Positions 8,986 through 18,001 of a stretch of 64,000 nt of DNA are shown here, in pieces; position 1 is the stretch's first letter; each line of letters begins with the position of its first letter. Made by a program: the position numbers and the translations under genes. Under the pieces are notes generated by a model that worked only from the letters and a program-made list of their open reading frames with translations, did no database searches and had not been told where the DNA came from. The stretch spans positions 1 through 64,000 of the forward strand of contig JAVBRD010000008.1 of assembly GCA_031548365.1 (NCBI GenBank), given 5' to 3'. The DNA is from JAVBRD01 sp031548365 (GTDB lineage Bacteria > Bacillota > Clostridia > Christensenellales > UBA1750).

Positions 8986-9528
8986 ATGTCAGATTTTGAA
9001 AGCGTATCAAAAATACTCAACGCGCGTTACTTTACGGAAATGCAGAAGCGTGAGCCCAAGACGAACCTTGGAAAAAACGAGTTTTTGCAAATCCTTGTTG
9101 CGCAGCTCGGACATCAGGACCCGCTCTCACCTAAAGAGGACACGGAGTTCATCGCGCAGCTTGCTCAGTTCTCTTCCTTGGAGCAGATGGTGGCCATGGC
9201 TCAAAGCTCTTCTATGTCACAATCGTACGCGATGATCGGCAAGTTCTGCTCCGGGACCAAGCTTGACGACAACGGCAAGGAGATGCTGGTCGAGGGCATT
9301 GTCAACGGCGTGTCCACGGTAGGCGGCGTGACGACGCTGCGCGTGGGCAACGTCGACCTCCCGCTCTCGGGCGTTTTGAGCGTCCTGGACGCGACGTACG
9401 CGCAGTCGCTCTTGGACGCCGCCGCCAAGACGGCGGCGGAAAAAGCCGCCGCCGATAAGGCCGCTGGGGACAACGAGGATAAAGAACCGGTTGTCGAAGG
9501 TACGGACAATACGGGTGCCGTTGGCTGA
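8986..9528 (+). CDS. flgD: Flagellar hook-capping protein FlgD
   Basis: Scaffold that caps the growing hook. The 180-residue protein has the FlgD N-terminal signature LGKNEFLQILVAQLGHQDPL with DTEFIAQLAQFSSLEQM, and a short middle domain. It ends in a low-complexity tail rich in Ala, Lys and Asp (about residues 145-175). It lacks the long Ig-like C-terminal region of enterobacterial FlgD, as usual in Bacillota. Confidence 0.94.
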   Translation: MSDFESVSKILNARYFTEMQKREPKTNLGKNEFLQILVAQLGHQDPLSPKEDTEFIAQLAQFSSLEQMVAMAQSSSMSQSYAMIGKFCSGTKLDDNGKEMLVEGIVNGVSTVGGVTTLRVGNVDLPLSGVLSVLDATYAQSLLDAAAKTAAEKAAADKAAGDNEDKEPVVEGTDNTGAVG

Positions 9529-9554
9529 CAACTTCTGCCATAGACAGATATTGG

Positions 9555-9583
9555 TTTACATTTCGCTGCAAATAATGTATGAT
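9555..9583 (+). promoter_or_regulatory. Sigma-A promoter before flgE
   Basis: TTTACA (9555-9560) and TATGAT (9578-9583) are separated by 17 bases in the 84-base gap between flgD and flgE, with the ribosome site AAGGAGG downstream. Both hexamers are five-of-six matches. This suggests that hook protein is also made from an internal promoter and not only by read-through from fliF. Confidence 0.66.
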
Positions 9584-9612
9584 TATGTCACTTCCAAGGA
9601 GGAATACGCACC

Positions 9613-10524
9613 ATGATGCGTTCTCTTTTTTCCGGTGTCGCCGGTCTCCGCAATCACCAGACCCGCATGGATGTCATCGGCAACAACATCGCAAACGTCA
9701 ATACCGTCGGTTTCAAAGCCTCACGCACCATTTTCAAAGACATCTTCAGCCAGACAACCACGGCGGGCAGTGAAGCCACCGACTTCATCGGCGGCGCGAA
9801 TCCTCGCCAGGTCGGTCTTGGTATGACAGTCGCCACAATTGACACACTCTTTACACAGTCCTCCACGCAGTACACGGGCAATATGTGGGACGTCATGATC
9901 AACGGTGACGGCTTTCTCATGGTGCGCGATCCTTCTTCGGGCCTGACCAAGGATACAGAAGGCGGCGCGGTGCTCTTTACCCGTGCGGGCAACACGTACA
10001 TCGACGGTGAAGGGTATCTGGTGACCCAGGACGGTAACTACTTCCTCGGGTATCAGACCTCGGATGGCTCCAAGGAAGGCTTTCCCGAGATCTCGGCTGA
10101 TGACCCGCTGAGCAATCTGACCAACATGAAGCCCATTCGCATGGTCGACCCCGCGGATGAAGAACGCGAGTTCATCAACTGCGTCATCGACAAGAGCGGT
10201 TACGTCAAAGGCATCGACAAGGAAACCAACGAGGAGTTCTACTTCGGGCGTCTGTCGCTTGCGACGTTTGACAACCAGATGGGTCTTGAGAAGGCCGGCA
10301 ACAACCTTTACCGCACGAGCGGTAACGTGGGACGGCAGTTTTTCGGCGCTCCCGCCAACGCGGGTTCGCCCGACCTCTCCCCGGGTTCCCTCGAGATGTC
10401 CAACGTGGACCTCGCCAACGAGTTCACCGACATGATCATCACTCAACGCGGTTTCCAAGCAAACTCACGCATCATCACGGTATCTGATACCATGCTGGAG
10501 GAGCTTGTCAATCTTAAACGCTAA
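9613..10524 (+). CDS. flgE: Flagellar hook protein FlgE
   Basis: Polymerises into the hook. The 303-residue sequence starts with the rod/hook motif LFSGVAGLRNHQTRMDVIGN and ends with the matching C-terminal helix (SNVDLANEFTDMIITQRGFQ and the following NSRIITVSDTMLEELVNLKR). It is short compared with enterobacterial FlgE (about 400) but similar to the Bacillus hook protein, so the outer domain is small. It follows flgD, its assembly cap. ATG at 9613 follows AAGGAGG. Confidence 0.93.
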   Translation: MMRSLFSGVAGLRNHQTRMDVIGNNIANVNTVGFKASRTIFKDIFSQTTTAGSEATDFIGGANPRQVGLGMTVATIDTLFTQSSTQYTGNMWDVMINGDGFLMVRDPSSGLTKDTEGGAVLFTRAGNTYIDGEGYLVTQDGNYFLGYQTSDGSKEGFPEISADDPLSNLTNMKPIRMVDPADEEREFINCVIDKSGYVKGIDKETNEEFYFGRLSLATFDNQMGLEKAGNNLYRTSGNVGRQFFGAPANAGSPDLSPGSLEMSNVDLANEFTDMIITQRGFQANSRIITVSDTMLEELVNLKR

Positions 10525-10558
10525 CCTCGCGTTTTCTTATACGTCTTAAAGCGAGATG

Positions 10559-10589
10559 GATGAGACGGGGGCGAAAACCCTGCCTCATC
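10559..10589 (+). terminator. Hairpin between flgE and flbD
   Basis: GATGAG and CTCATC arms continue into a GGG/CCC stem, giving an imperfect 31-base hairpin 34 bases after the flgE stop. There is no strong T-run, so it may act as a partial terminator or an mRNA end-stabiliser that lets flgE be made in excess of the downstream genes. Confidence 0.4.
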
Positions 10590-10622
10590 TTCCTTGCGTT
10601 TAAGAAGCCGGGAAGTGAAGTC

Positions 10623-10835
10623 ATGATCCGCGTGTCCCGTTTGAACAAAACCGAGTTTCTGGTCAACCCCGATCTTATCGAGTTTATAGAAGAAACACCC
10701 GACACAATCGTTTCATTTCAGTCCGGCAGAAAGCTGGTTGTGGCCGAGACGAGCGACGAGCTGGTCGCGCGCATCATTGAGTTTCGCAGGCTGGCCTTTC
10801 CGGAGGCGCTGATCAGGCCTCATTCATGCGAGTAG
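10623..10835 (+). CDS. flbD: FlbD/SwrD family flagellar protein
   Basis: A 70-residue protein, MIRVSRLNKTEFLVNPDLIE and onward, matching the FlbD family. In Bacillus the homologue SwrD raises flagellar motor power. The family pattern of an N-terminal LN..EF.VNPDLI element and a central E.TPDT.....G.K segment is intact. The in-frame extension to 10560 has no ribosome site, so ATG 10623 (after GGGAAGTGAAG) is used. It sits next to motA/motB, fitting a role with the stator. Confidence 0.9.
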   Translation: MIRVSRLNKTEFLVNPDLIEFIEETPDTIVSFQSGRKLVVAETSDELVARIIEFRRLAFPEALIRPHSCE

Positions 10836-10849
10836 GCAGGTGTAAATAG

Positions 10850-11656
10850 GTGGATTTCGTAACGATCGGCGGCCTTGTCGGAGCGTTTGCCGTCGTCCTT
10901 CTGGGAATCATCACATCGGGCGACATCATGAACTTTTGGGATGCCGCGTCGGTGTTCATCGTCGTCGGCGGCGCTATATTGGCGGCCGTGGCGTCGTTTC
11001 CGCTCCCGCAGACACTGGGCGCGCTCAAGGCCGCGGGCATCGCGTTTAAGAAAGTTAATTTTGACATGAGCAAGGAGATCGAGCTGATCATCTCCATCGC
11101 CAATGTCGCGCGCCGCGAAGGACTGCTGGCGCTTGAGGAACAGGCCAACAAGACCGACGACCCATTTGTCAAAAAAGGCATTGGCTTGATCGTGGACGGC
11201 ACCGACCCGGAACTCATCAAAGGCATACTCGAAACGGAACTCGACTATATGTCAGAGCGGCACTCCAACGCGCAGGCGGTCTTTGAGCAGCTTGCGGCGT
11301 TTTCGCCCGCGTTCGGCATGCTCGGAACGCTGGTCGGTCTGATCAACATGCTTGTCAACCTAAGCGATGTCGCCGCGCTCGGACCGCAAATGTCGGTTGC
11401 GCTCATAACGACGTTCTACGGTGTTATCCTCGCGAACATGATTTTCACGCCTATCGCGCGAAAACTGAAGTATGTGAGCGCCAAGGAATACTTGCGCAAG
11501 GTCATCTTGCTTGAGGGCCTTTTGTCGATACAGGACGGCGTTAACCCGCGCATCATCCGCGACAAACTCGACTCGTTCATTTCTCGCAGTGAGAACGCGG
11601 CGGCGGCGTCGAGCGCGAAAAAGGGCGCGGCGGAGACACAGGAGATCGGGCAGTAA
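10850..11656 (+). CDS. motA: Flagellar motor stator protein MotA
   Basis: Membrane subunit of the ion-conducting stator. The 268-residue protein has four hydrophobic segments (near residues 5-22, 30-50, 150-170 and 180-200) and a cytoplasmic loop with charged residues (EIELIISIANVARREGLLAL) that meets FliG. The conserved MotA signature AFSPAFGMLGTLVGLINML is clear. GTG at 10850 is the start. The stop is directly followed by the motB ATG. Confidence 0.96.
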   Translation: MDFVTIGGLVGAFAVVLLGIITSGDIMNFWDAASVFIVVGGAILAAVASFPLPQTLGALKAAGIAFKKVNFDMSKEIELIISIANVARREGLLALEEQANKTDDPFVKKGIGLIVDGTDPELIKGILETELDYMSERHSNAQAVFEQLAAFSPAFGMLGTLVGLINMLVNLSDVAALGPQMSVALITTFYGVILANMIFTPIARKLKYVSAKEYLRKVILLEGLLSIQDGVNPRIIRDKLDSFISRSENAAAASSAKKGAAETQEIGQ

Positions 11657-12613
11657 ATGGCGAGAAAGAAGGACTCCGGCGGGGGCGGCGGCTACAATTG
11701 GATGGACACATACGGCGACCTGGTGACGCTGCTTTTGTGTTTCTTTGTTCTATTGTTCGCCATGTCTTCCATCGACGCCGCGAAGTTCCAAGAGCTGGCC
11801 GCGTCGTTTTCCGGCGCGATTATGCCCATCGCGCGCCCGATTGACCCCGGACCCGCCAACTTGAAGGACGTTGTGCAGCCCCCCGATGAGGCCGCCGGTA
11901 ATCCGGGATTCACACCCAAGCCCACGCCCATCGTGGAGGCGACCGATCAGCCGTCTTTTACGCCATCGCGGACGCCATCCCCTGAGGATCTCCAGCGCGA
12001 GGCGGTGGATGTGCAGTTCAACCGGCTGTACTCCGAGCTTTTGCAGTACGTTGCAACGCATGACATGGAGTCGTACGTCGGCGTCGGAAAGAACGGCAAC
12101 CAGATCACCCTGACATTTACGGACAGCGTGTTTTTTGATCTTGGCAAGGCGGAGCTCAAACCCGAGTCCGTCGAAGTCATCGAAGGCATGATCCCGTTCT
12201 TTGAGGCGTATCAGGACATCATCGAGACCATCCGTGTGGAAGGGCACACCGACAACCTGCCCATCCACACGTCGACGTTTAAGAACAACCGCTGGCTGTC
12301 GTATTTCAGGGCGGGCAATGTGCTAGAGTACATACAGGCCAACAGCGTCATCGCGCCGGAGAAGCTCGCGGCGGACGGGCGCGGTGAGTATCAGCCTGTT
12401 GACACCAACGAAACCCCTGAGGGCCGCGCGCGCAACCGCCGTGTGGAGTTTGTCATCATTGAGACGTTGGACGCAACCGTCCGTGCCAACCCCGCGACGT
12501 TCCAGGGCGTGACGACACCTGGGCCCTCGCCAAGACCCATGTCCATCGGCAACGTACCCACGCCGGAGACCACCGCTCCGCCAACCGCGGCTACAACACC
12601 CAAGGGGGAATGA
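11657..12613 (+). CDS. motB: Flagellar motor stator protein MotB
   Basis: Peptidoglycan-anchored stator subunit. The 318-residue protein has a short N-terminus, one membrane helix beginning WMDTYGDLVTLLLCFFVLLF with the ion-binding Asp at D21, a Pro/Thr-rich linker (about 80-115), and an OmpA-like domain. The latter has VEGHTDNLPIHTS and the NRRVEFVI end motif. A second Pro/Thr-rich tail follows. Whether it uses protons or sodium cannot be read from the sequence. It is adjacent to motA with no gap. Confidence 0.95.
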   Translation: MARKKDSGGGGGYNWMDTYGDLVTLLLCFFVLLFAMSSIDAAKFQELAASFSGAIMPIARPIDPGPANLKDVVQPPDEAAGNPGFTPKPTPIVEATDQPSFTPSRTPSPEDLQREAVDVQFNRLYSELLQYVATHDMESYVGVGKNGNQITLTFTDSVFFDLGKAELKPESVEVIEGMIPFFEAYQDIIETIRVEGHTDNLPIHTSTFKNNRWLSYFRAGNVLEYIQANSVIAPEKLAADGRGEYQPVDTNETPEGRARNRRVEFVIIETLDATVRANPATFQGVTTPGPSPRPMSIGNVPTPETTAPPTAATTPKGE

Positions 12614-12617
12614 CGAG

Positions 12618-13064
12618 ATGAACACCAAGCTATTAGTCATCATCGCCGCGATTGTCGTCGTGATTGGCGGTGCGCTTGCAGCTGTGTTTTTGTTTGTGCT
12701 TCCTGGCATGTCCGGTGGAGAAGCCAAACCCACGCCTCCGCCCACGATTCAATACTACAAACCCGGCGACTACATCGTCACCAACATCCGGGACAGCGCG
12801 CGCCTGATCAAGGCCACCATCGTGTTGGAGTACGAAGAGGACAAAGACCCTGTCAAAGCCGCCGATCAGCTCAATTATCTGAAGAAGAACGAGCACATCA
12901 TCCGCGACGTCATCATCTTCACGATCCGCGGCAAGGATGAAGGGGAGCTCAGGTCCGAGGAAATACGGGATTCACTGCGCGAGGAGATCACGCAAAAGCT
13001 CAAGGAGCGGCTGGAACTGCCTTTTATCACCACTGTGATTTACAACGATTTCGTTTTGCAATAA
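12618..13064 (+). CDS. fliL: Flagellar basal body-associated protein FliL
   Basis: Stator-associated membrane protein that rings MotAB. The 148-residue protein has an N-terminal membrane helix (about 4-28), a short proline-rich linker, and the FliL domain. The C-terminal helix LREEITQKLKERLELPFITT is typical. It follows motB by four bases, so motA, motB and fliL form a stator sub-cluster. Confidence 0.92.
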   Translation: MNTKLLVIIAAIVVVIGGALAAVFLFVLPGMSGGEAKPTPPPTIQYYKPGDYIVTNIRDSARLIKATIVLEYEEDKDPVKAADQLNYLKKNEHIIRDVIIFTIRGKDEGELRSEEIRDSLREEITQKLKERLELPFITTVIYNDFVLQ

Positions 13065-13102
13065 TCGCCGAAGAGTGTACTCTTCCCTGAAGGAGGGAAA
13101 CC

Positions 13103-14098
13103 GTGTCCGAAATTTTGTCGCAAAATGAGATTGACGCGCTTTTAAACGCCATGCTCTCCGGCGAGCCGGCCGCGGAGGAACCCGCGGAGGCCGCGCAGGA
13201 AGAGCTTAATGTCAAACCCTACGATTTTAAGCTGGCGAAAAAGTTTTCAAAAGAACAGATGCGCACCATCAACATCGTTTATGACACGTTCGGCCAGTTC
13301 ATCGGTACGTATTTGACCGGTGCGATGCGCTCTGTGTGCGCAGCTGAGGTTGTTTCCATCGAGGAGACGAGCTTTTTCAACTTCGCCAACTCCGTGCCCG
13401 AGCCCGCGATGTTGGCAATTTTCAACATGCCACCGCTCGAAGGCTCGTGCCTCATCGAAGTCAAACCGGCCATCGTGTACGCTGTGATCAGCCATCTTTT
13501 CGGTGGAACGGACGCGCTGGTCAACACATCCAAGCCGTTTACTGAGATCGAGATCATATCGCTCACGCGGATCATCAAGCAGCTGCTCCGCCGCATGGGC
13601 GAAGCGTGGGGGCGCGTTGTGGACGTCAACCCGTCGCTGGAGCGCATGGAAACCAGCGCGCAATTCGCGCAGATCGTCTCGCCGAACGACGCTATCGCCA
13701 TCATAACGCTCAATGTGACCATCGGCGGCGTGTCGGACTTCATCAACATCTGCATCCCCCACATCGCGATTGAGCCCATCGCCAAGCAGCTTAGCACCAA
13801 GCTTTGGTTCTCGGGATCCGCAAAACAGGAGATCAAGGCTCAACCCGAGAAAATCAAGACCAGTCTGCTCAACTCAAAGCTCAAGGTCCAAGCTGTTTTC
13901 AACGATACAGCCGCCGCGCTGCGCGATATCTTGTACCTCCAGGTCGGGGACGTTATCCAGCTGAATCACTCGGTCAAGGATCCGATCAACATCAAGCTTG
14001 AGCACATGCTCAAATTCAAAGGGTACATCGGCACGTTCAACAAGAGTTACGCGATCAAAATAGATGAGATCATCAAGGAGGCGCCGGAGAATGAGTAA
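13103..14098 (+). CDS. fliM: Flagellar switch protein FliM
   Basis: C-ring protein that binds phosphorylated CheY. The 331-residue sequence starts with the CheY-binding motif LSQNEIDALLNAMLSGE, followed by an Ala/Glu-rich linker and a CheC-like middle domain (starting YDFKLAKKFSKEQMRTINIV). It ends in a SpoA domain (VQAVFNDTAAALRDILYLQV). GTG at 13103 follows GGAGGG. It overlaps fliY by eight bases. Confidence 0.96.
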   Translation: MSEILSQNEIDALLNAMLSGEPAAEEPAEAAQEELNVKPYDFKLAKKFSKEQMRTINIVYDTFGQFIGTYLTGAMRSVCAAEVVSIEETSFFNFANSVPEPAMLAIFNMPPLEGSCLIEVKPAIVYAVISHLFGGTDALVNTSKPFTEIEIISLTRIIKQLLRRMGEAWGRVVDVNPSLERMETSAQFAQIVSPNDAIAIITLNVTIGGVSDFINICIPHIAIEPIAKQLSTKLWFSGSAKQEIKAQPEKIKTSLLNSKLKVQAVFNDTAAALRDILYLQVGDVIQLNHSVKDPINIKLEHMLKFKGYIGTFNKSYAIKIDEIIKEAPENE

Positions 14099-15287
14099 CA
14101 TGATGTCGCAGGAAGAAATCGACGCCATGCTGAGAGTTGCTTCCGGCGGCGCGGATAAACCGGAGGAGACCAAAGCAGAAGGTGCGGCGGAAAGTAGGTT
14201 TGCCGACGCGCTGACGAGCGATGAGATCGACGCACTCGGCGAAATTGGCAACATTTGCATGGGTACATCGGCTACGACGATGTACACGCTTCTCGACCGC
14301 CGGGTCAACATCACCACGCCCACGGTGCGCATTTACGACAATTTAACGCAGATGCTCACGGCGTATGACCGCCCCTATGTCGCGGTTCAGGTCGAGTACT
14401 GCGAGGGCCTTCACGGCAACAACATCCTTTTGCTCAAGGTCGAGGACGCCCAGCAGATCACAAGCCTGCTCATGGGCGGAGACGGAACAGTTGAGCCGGG
14501 AACGGAGATCGGAGAGCTTGAGCTTTCCGCGATGAGCGAAGTGATGAACCAGATGGTCGGCTCATCCGCGACGGCGATGGCCAATCTCATGGGCACAACG
14601 GTCAACATCGCGCCGCCCGTCACCGCGCTGGTCAGCATTCAGGACGAGGCCGCCATGGCCAACTTCAAGGATGACGGCGAACCCATTGTGCGTATCAATT
14701 TTGATATGGAAATTCAAGGCGTGCTCAAGAGCGAAATCATGCAGATCATGTCGCTCGGATTCTCCAAGAACCTTGTCGGTGCTCTGATGCAATCGCAGGC
14801 AGTGGCTCCGGCTACAGCTCCGGCTCCAGCGCCCGCCGCGCCTCCTCCCCCTCCCAAGAAGCCGCCCGAACCCGCGCGTCCGGCTCCCGCTCCCGTACCG
14901 GCCGCAGTTGAGCCGCGCGCCGCAGCGCCCTACATGCCTCCTCCCCCGCAGCACAGCGCGCCTCCGGTCGATGTGCAGGGCGTACAGTATCAGTCGTTTG
15001 ATAACGACGCATCCACGATGGAACCCGTGGGCAACCTCGGCATCATCATGGATGTGCCGCTTCAGGTCACGGTCGAGCTGGGCAAGACGAAAAAGAGCAT
15101 CAAGGAGATCCTCGATCTCGGCAAGGGTTCGGTCGTGGTGCTCGACAAGCTCGCGGGCGAGATGGTGGAAGTCATGGCGAACGGGAAGCTGATCGCGCGC
15201 GGGGAAGTTGTCGTGATCGACGACAACTACGGCGTGCGCATCACGGAGATCATCGCTCCCGCGAGGCGAATCGACTTCCTGAATTAG
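14091..15287 (+). CDS. fliY: Flagellar switch phosphatase FliY
   Basis: C-ring protein that combines FliN function with CheY-P phosphatase activity. The 398-residue protein has an N-terminal CheY-binding motif (MMSQEEIDAML). The CheC domain carries both phosphatase motifs: E..GNI.MG in EIDALGEIGNICMGTSA and E....N.M.G in ELSAMSEVMNQMVGSS. A proline-rich linker (about 240-290) follows, then a C-terminal FliN/SpoA domain (VPLQVTVELGKTKKSIKEIL). ATG 14091 follows AAGGAGG. It ends the first flagellar operon; no cheY or fliP follows, unlike Bacillus. Confidence 0.95.
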   Translation: MSNMMSQEEIDAMLRVASGGADKPEETKAEGAAESRFADALTSDEIDALGEIGNICMGTSATTMYTLLDRRVNITTPTVRIYDNLTQMLTAYDRPYVAVQVEYCEGLHGNNILLLKVEDAQQITSLLMGGDGTVEPGTEIGELELSAMSEVMNQMVGSSATAMANLMGTTVNIAPPVTALVSIQDEAAMANFKDDGEPIVRINFDMEIQGVLKSEIMQIMSLGFSKNLVGALMQSQAVAPATAPAPAPAAPPPPPKKPPEPARPAPAPVPAAVEPRAAAPYMPPPPQHSAPPVDVQGVQYQSFDNDASTMEPVGNLGIIMDVPLQVTVELGKTKKSIKEILDLGKGSVVVLDKLAGEMVEVMANGKLIARGEVVVIDDNYGVRITEIIAPARRIDFLN

Positions 15288-15296
15288 CTGCTTTGC

Positions 15297-15317
15297 GGGA
15301 CGCCGGTTTGGCGTCCC
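15297..15317 (+). terminator. Hairpin ending the fliF-fliY operon
   Basis: GGGACGCC and GGCGTCCC form an eight-pair perfect stem with a five-base loop, nine bases after the fliY stop. The downstream sequence is T/G mixed, not a pure T-run, so termination may be imperfect. The rest of the gap to 15582 shows no other feature that I can support. Confidence 0.62.
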
Positions 15318-15582
15318 GTGCTTGTGTTTGGGGAGTGTTTTTTCCGGGAATCTCCCGCATGCTCGACGAATCCAATGATCTGGTGATCCGTGCCGGAACC
15401 GAGCGGTCGCGCTCTGGTTTTACGTGGATGGCCTCCCGGACGGCATGATCGCTTGCAGGCAGTCGGTTTTCCTCGCGCATTAGGCGGGTGTGCGATACTC
15501 AGAATGCATCGAAGAATGAATGGCATGACATGTGCCGCCGGCCGCATAAACTGTTCTGAGCGAAACGCAGGGGGATGGCGGC

Positions 15583-16689
15583 ATGCGTGAGAGTTTGGCG
15601 GCGTTTTTTTGCATACTGATTGTGTTCAACTTCGGCGTCGCAAGCGCGGAGGGGGCGCCTAAACTGACGGCCAAATCGGCGGCGCTGGTTGAGGCGTCGA
15701 CGGGGCGGCTGCTCTATGGCCTTAACGAGGACAAACGGCTGCCGATGGCCAGCACGACCAAGGTGATGACAGCGCTGGTTGCCATCGAGCACGGCGAACT
15801 GGGTGAGGAAATCGTCATTCCCCCGCAGGCGTGCGGGATTGAGGGCTCCAGCATGTACCTGGAAGCAGGAGAAAAGCAGACGCTGGAGAACCTTCTCTAC
15901 GGGTTGATGCTCAGGTCGGGCAACGACGCGGCAACCGCCATCGCGCTGCACATCGGGGGCACTGTTACGGGTTTTGCCCAGATGATGAATGATACCGCCG
16001 TGCGGCTGGGTTGCGAAAACACGCGTTTTGTCAACCCGCACGGCCTGCCCGCGGACGGCCATTACACCACGGCGTCCGATCTCGCACGCATCGCGGCGTA
16101 CGCGATGTGCAATCCGGTTTTTTCGCGCATCACGTCTACCGAGCGCGCCACTGTCCCGTGGGATGGAAAGCCGTGGGATCGCGCGATGGTCAACAAGAAC
16201 AAGCTGCTGTACACCTACGAAGGCGCGAATGGCGTCAAGACGGGGTACACCAAAGCGGCGGGGCGGTGTCTGGTCGCGGGAGCGGTTCGCGAAGACATGC
16301 AGCTGGTGAGTGTGGTGCTGTCCTGTGGCCCGATGTACGAGGAGTGCGCTGACCTGCTCGACTTTGGGTTTGAGAGCTACGATATGCGCGTTGTGCTCGC
16401 GCCGGGAACCCCCGTTGCGGACGCGTCGCTGCCGGGATACAGCCCGAGGAGCATCCAAGCCGAGGTGGGGACGCTTGTGGCGCTTCCCATGCGCGAGGAT
16501 GAGACGCCCGAACTCATCGTGGAGTTGGATGGCGCTCAGGCATCTTTGGTCGAGCGAGGAGATGCGCTGGGCGGGGCGATTGTCCGCCTGTCCGGCATGG
16601 ATGACTTGAGGGTGCCTCTCGTAGCCGTCGGCAGCGCGCGGAACAACACGCTCAAGGCAAATTTTGAGCGCGTGATGGAGTTATGGTAA
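15583..16689 (+). CDS. dacF: D-alanyl-D-alanine carboxypeptidase (PBP5/DacF family)
   Basis: Trims the terminal D-Ala from peptidoglycan stem peptides outside the membrane. The 368-residue protein has a signal peptide (about 1-22, ending VASA-EGA). The three active-site motifs are all in place: STTK at 57-60, SGN at 112-114 and KTG at 219-221. The C-terminal PBP5-type beta domain is followed by a short tail. It may be cotranscribed with the rluB gene, which starts two bases later. The same gene is sporulation-linked in Bacillus, but no such link is shown here. Confidence 0.9.
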   Translation: MRESLAAFFCILIVFNFGVASAEGAPKLTAKSAALVEASTGRLLYGLNEDKRLPMASTTKVMTALVAIEHGELGEEIVIPPQACGIEGSSMYLEAGEKQTLENLLYGLMLRSGNDAATAIALHIGGTVTGFAQMMNDTAVRLGCENTRFVNPHGLPADGHYTTASDLARIAAYAMCNPVFSRITSTERATVPWDGKPWDRAMVNKNKLLYTYEGANGVKTGYTKAAGRCLVAGAVREDMQLVSVVLSCGPMYEECADLLDFGFESYDMRVVLAPGTPVADASLPGYSPRSIQAEVGTLVALPMREDETPELIVELDGAQASLVERGDALGGAIVRLSGMDDLRVPLVAVGSARNNTLKANFERVMELW

Positions 16690-16690
16690 A

Positions 16691-17407
16691 GTGATGAGGC
16701 TGCAAAAGTATCTTGCCATGTGCGGCGTGGCGTCGCGCAGGGCGTGCGAGGAAATCATCGCGCAGGGGCGTGTCAAGGTTAATGGTGTGGAGGTGGTCGA
16801 GATGGGCGTACAGATCGACGAATACAGCGATATCGTCACGCTGGACGGCTATGTCGTGCATCCTGAAGAAAAAAAACGGTACATCATGCTCTACAAGCCC
16901 GCGCAGGTGATCACGGCGCTGTATGACCCGCAGGGGCGTAAGACGGTGCTGGATCTGATCCCCGCCATCAAAGAGCGTGTTTTCCCCGTGGGCCGCCTCG
17001 ACTACGACACCGAGGGGCTGCTCATTCTGACCAACGACGGGCCGCTGTGCAACCGCCTGATCCATCCTTCATATGAAGTGGACAAGTGTTACATGGCCAA
17101 GGTTGTGGGCCAGATCACCAATGCCAAGATTGACATGCTGTGTTACGGCGTCATGCTGGACGACGATCCCGTCCGCACAGCCCCGGCCAAGGTGCGTGTT
17201 CTGACGACCAACTCGCTTGGCGGCACGCTGAGCGTTGTGCTGCACGAAGGGCGCAAACGGCAGGTGCGGCGCATGTTGGCGTCGGTCGATCTGCGCGTGA
17301 TCACGCTCAAACGGGAAACGTTTGGCCCGCTCAATCTCGGAGACCTCGGCCCCGGCAAGTGGCGGGATTTAGCGCCCGACGAGGTCGTGGCGCTCCAGAG
17401 CATCTGA
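16691..17407 (+). CDS. rluB: Ribosomal large subunit pseudouridine synthase B
   Basis: Makes pseudouridine in 23S rRNA (RluB/RsuA family). The 238-residue protein has an N-terminal S4 RNA-binding domain (MRLQKYLAMCGVASRRACEE). The catalytic motif GRLDYDTEGLLILTNDG contains the conserved Asp. GTG at 16691 is directly followed by ATG at 16694 in the same frame, and either may be the start. Target specificity between RluB, RsuA and RluF is inferred from the close RluB-type motif. Confidence 0.92.
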   Translation: MMRLQKYLAMCGVASRRACEEIIAQGRVKVNGVEVVEMGVQIDEYSDIVTLDGYVVHPEEKKRYIMLYKPAQVITALYDPQGRKTVLDLIPAIKERVFPVGRLDYDTEGLLILTNDGPLCNRLIHPSYEVDKCYMAKVVGQITNAKIDMLCYGVMLDDDPVRTAPAKVRVLTTNSLGGTLSVVLHEGRKRQVRRMLASVDLRVITLKRETFGPLNLGDLGPGKWRDLAPDEVVALQSI

Positions 17408-17425
17408 ACCTTGGAGTTGGACGAT

Positions 17426-18001
17426 TTGGATTTCGTTTTGAGCAATGCGCGGGCACTCGCGCATGAAGCGGTGGCGCGCGTTGTGCGGCGTGGCGACGGT
17501 GTGGCGGATGCGACGCTGGGCAACGGGCATGACGCGCTTTTTCTATGCGGTTTGATTGGCGAAAGCGGTGTGCTGTACGGCTTTGACATCCAGAATCGCG
17601 CGGTGGAACGCTCGCGTGCGAGGCTAGCGGAGGCTGCGGTCACGTGCGCGGTGCATCTATATACCGAAGGTCATGAGTGCCTCTCGGCGCGCGTTCCCGT
17701 GGGCGTCGCCGCGGTGATGTTCAATCTGGGCTGGTTACCGGGCGGGGATAAGTCGGTCACGACGCGTGCCGACACGACCGTTTCGGCGGTTTCGCAAGCG
17801 GTGGGTCTGATCCGGTCTGGCGGGATCGTCACGGTGTGCGCGTATCCGGGACACGCCGAAGGGACGCGTGAGCGCGAGGCGGTTGCCGCGTATCTGTCCG
17901 CACTGGATGCGCGCGCGTTCGCTGTGCTGAGGCACACGTTCATCAACCAACCCAACGATCCGCCGGAGTTTTTCCTTGTACAGAGGATTGCGCGTGACTG
18001 A
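17426..18001 (+). CDS. SAM-dependent methyltransferase, YtqB/putative rRNA methylase family
   Basis: Class I methyltransferase of about 191 residues. The SAM-binding motif GDGVADATLGNGHDALFLCG and the FDIQNRAVERSR acidic strand match the YtqB family, for which tRNA wobble-uridine methylation has been reported. The conserved FNLGWLPGGDKS motif and a C-terminal NQPNDPPEFFLVQR are also present. TTG at 17426 is chosen because GGAG lies nine bases upstream; TTG at 17411 would add five residues. Its stop overlaps the following helicase gene. Confidence 0.82.
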   Translation: MDFVLSNARALAHEAVARVVRRGDGVADATLGNGHDALFLCGLIGESGVLYGFDIQNRAVERSRARLAEAAVTCAVHLYTEGHECLSARVPVGVAAVMFNLGWLPGGDKSVTTRADTTVSAVSQAVGLIRSGGIVTVCAYPGHAEGTREREAVAAYLSALDARAFAVLRHTFINQPNDPPEFFLVQRIARD

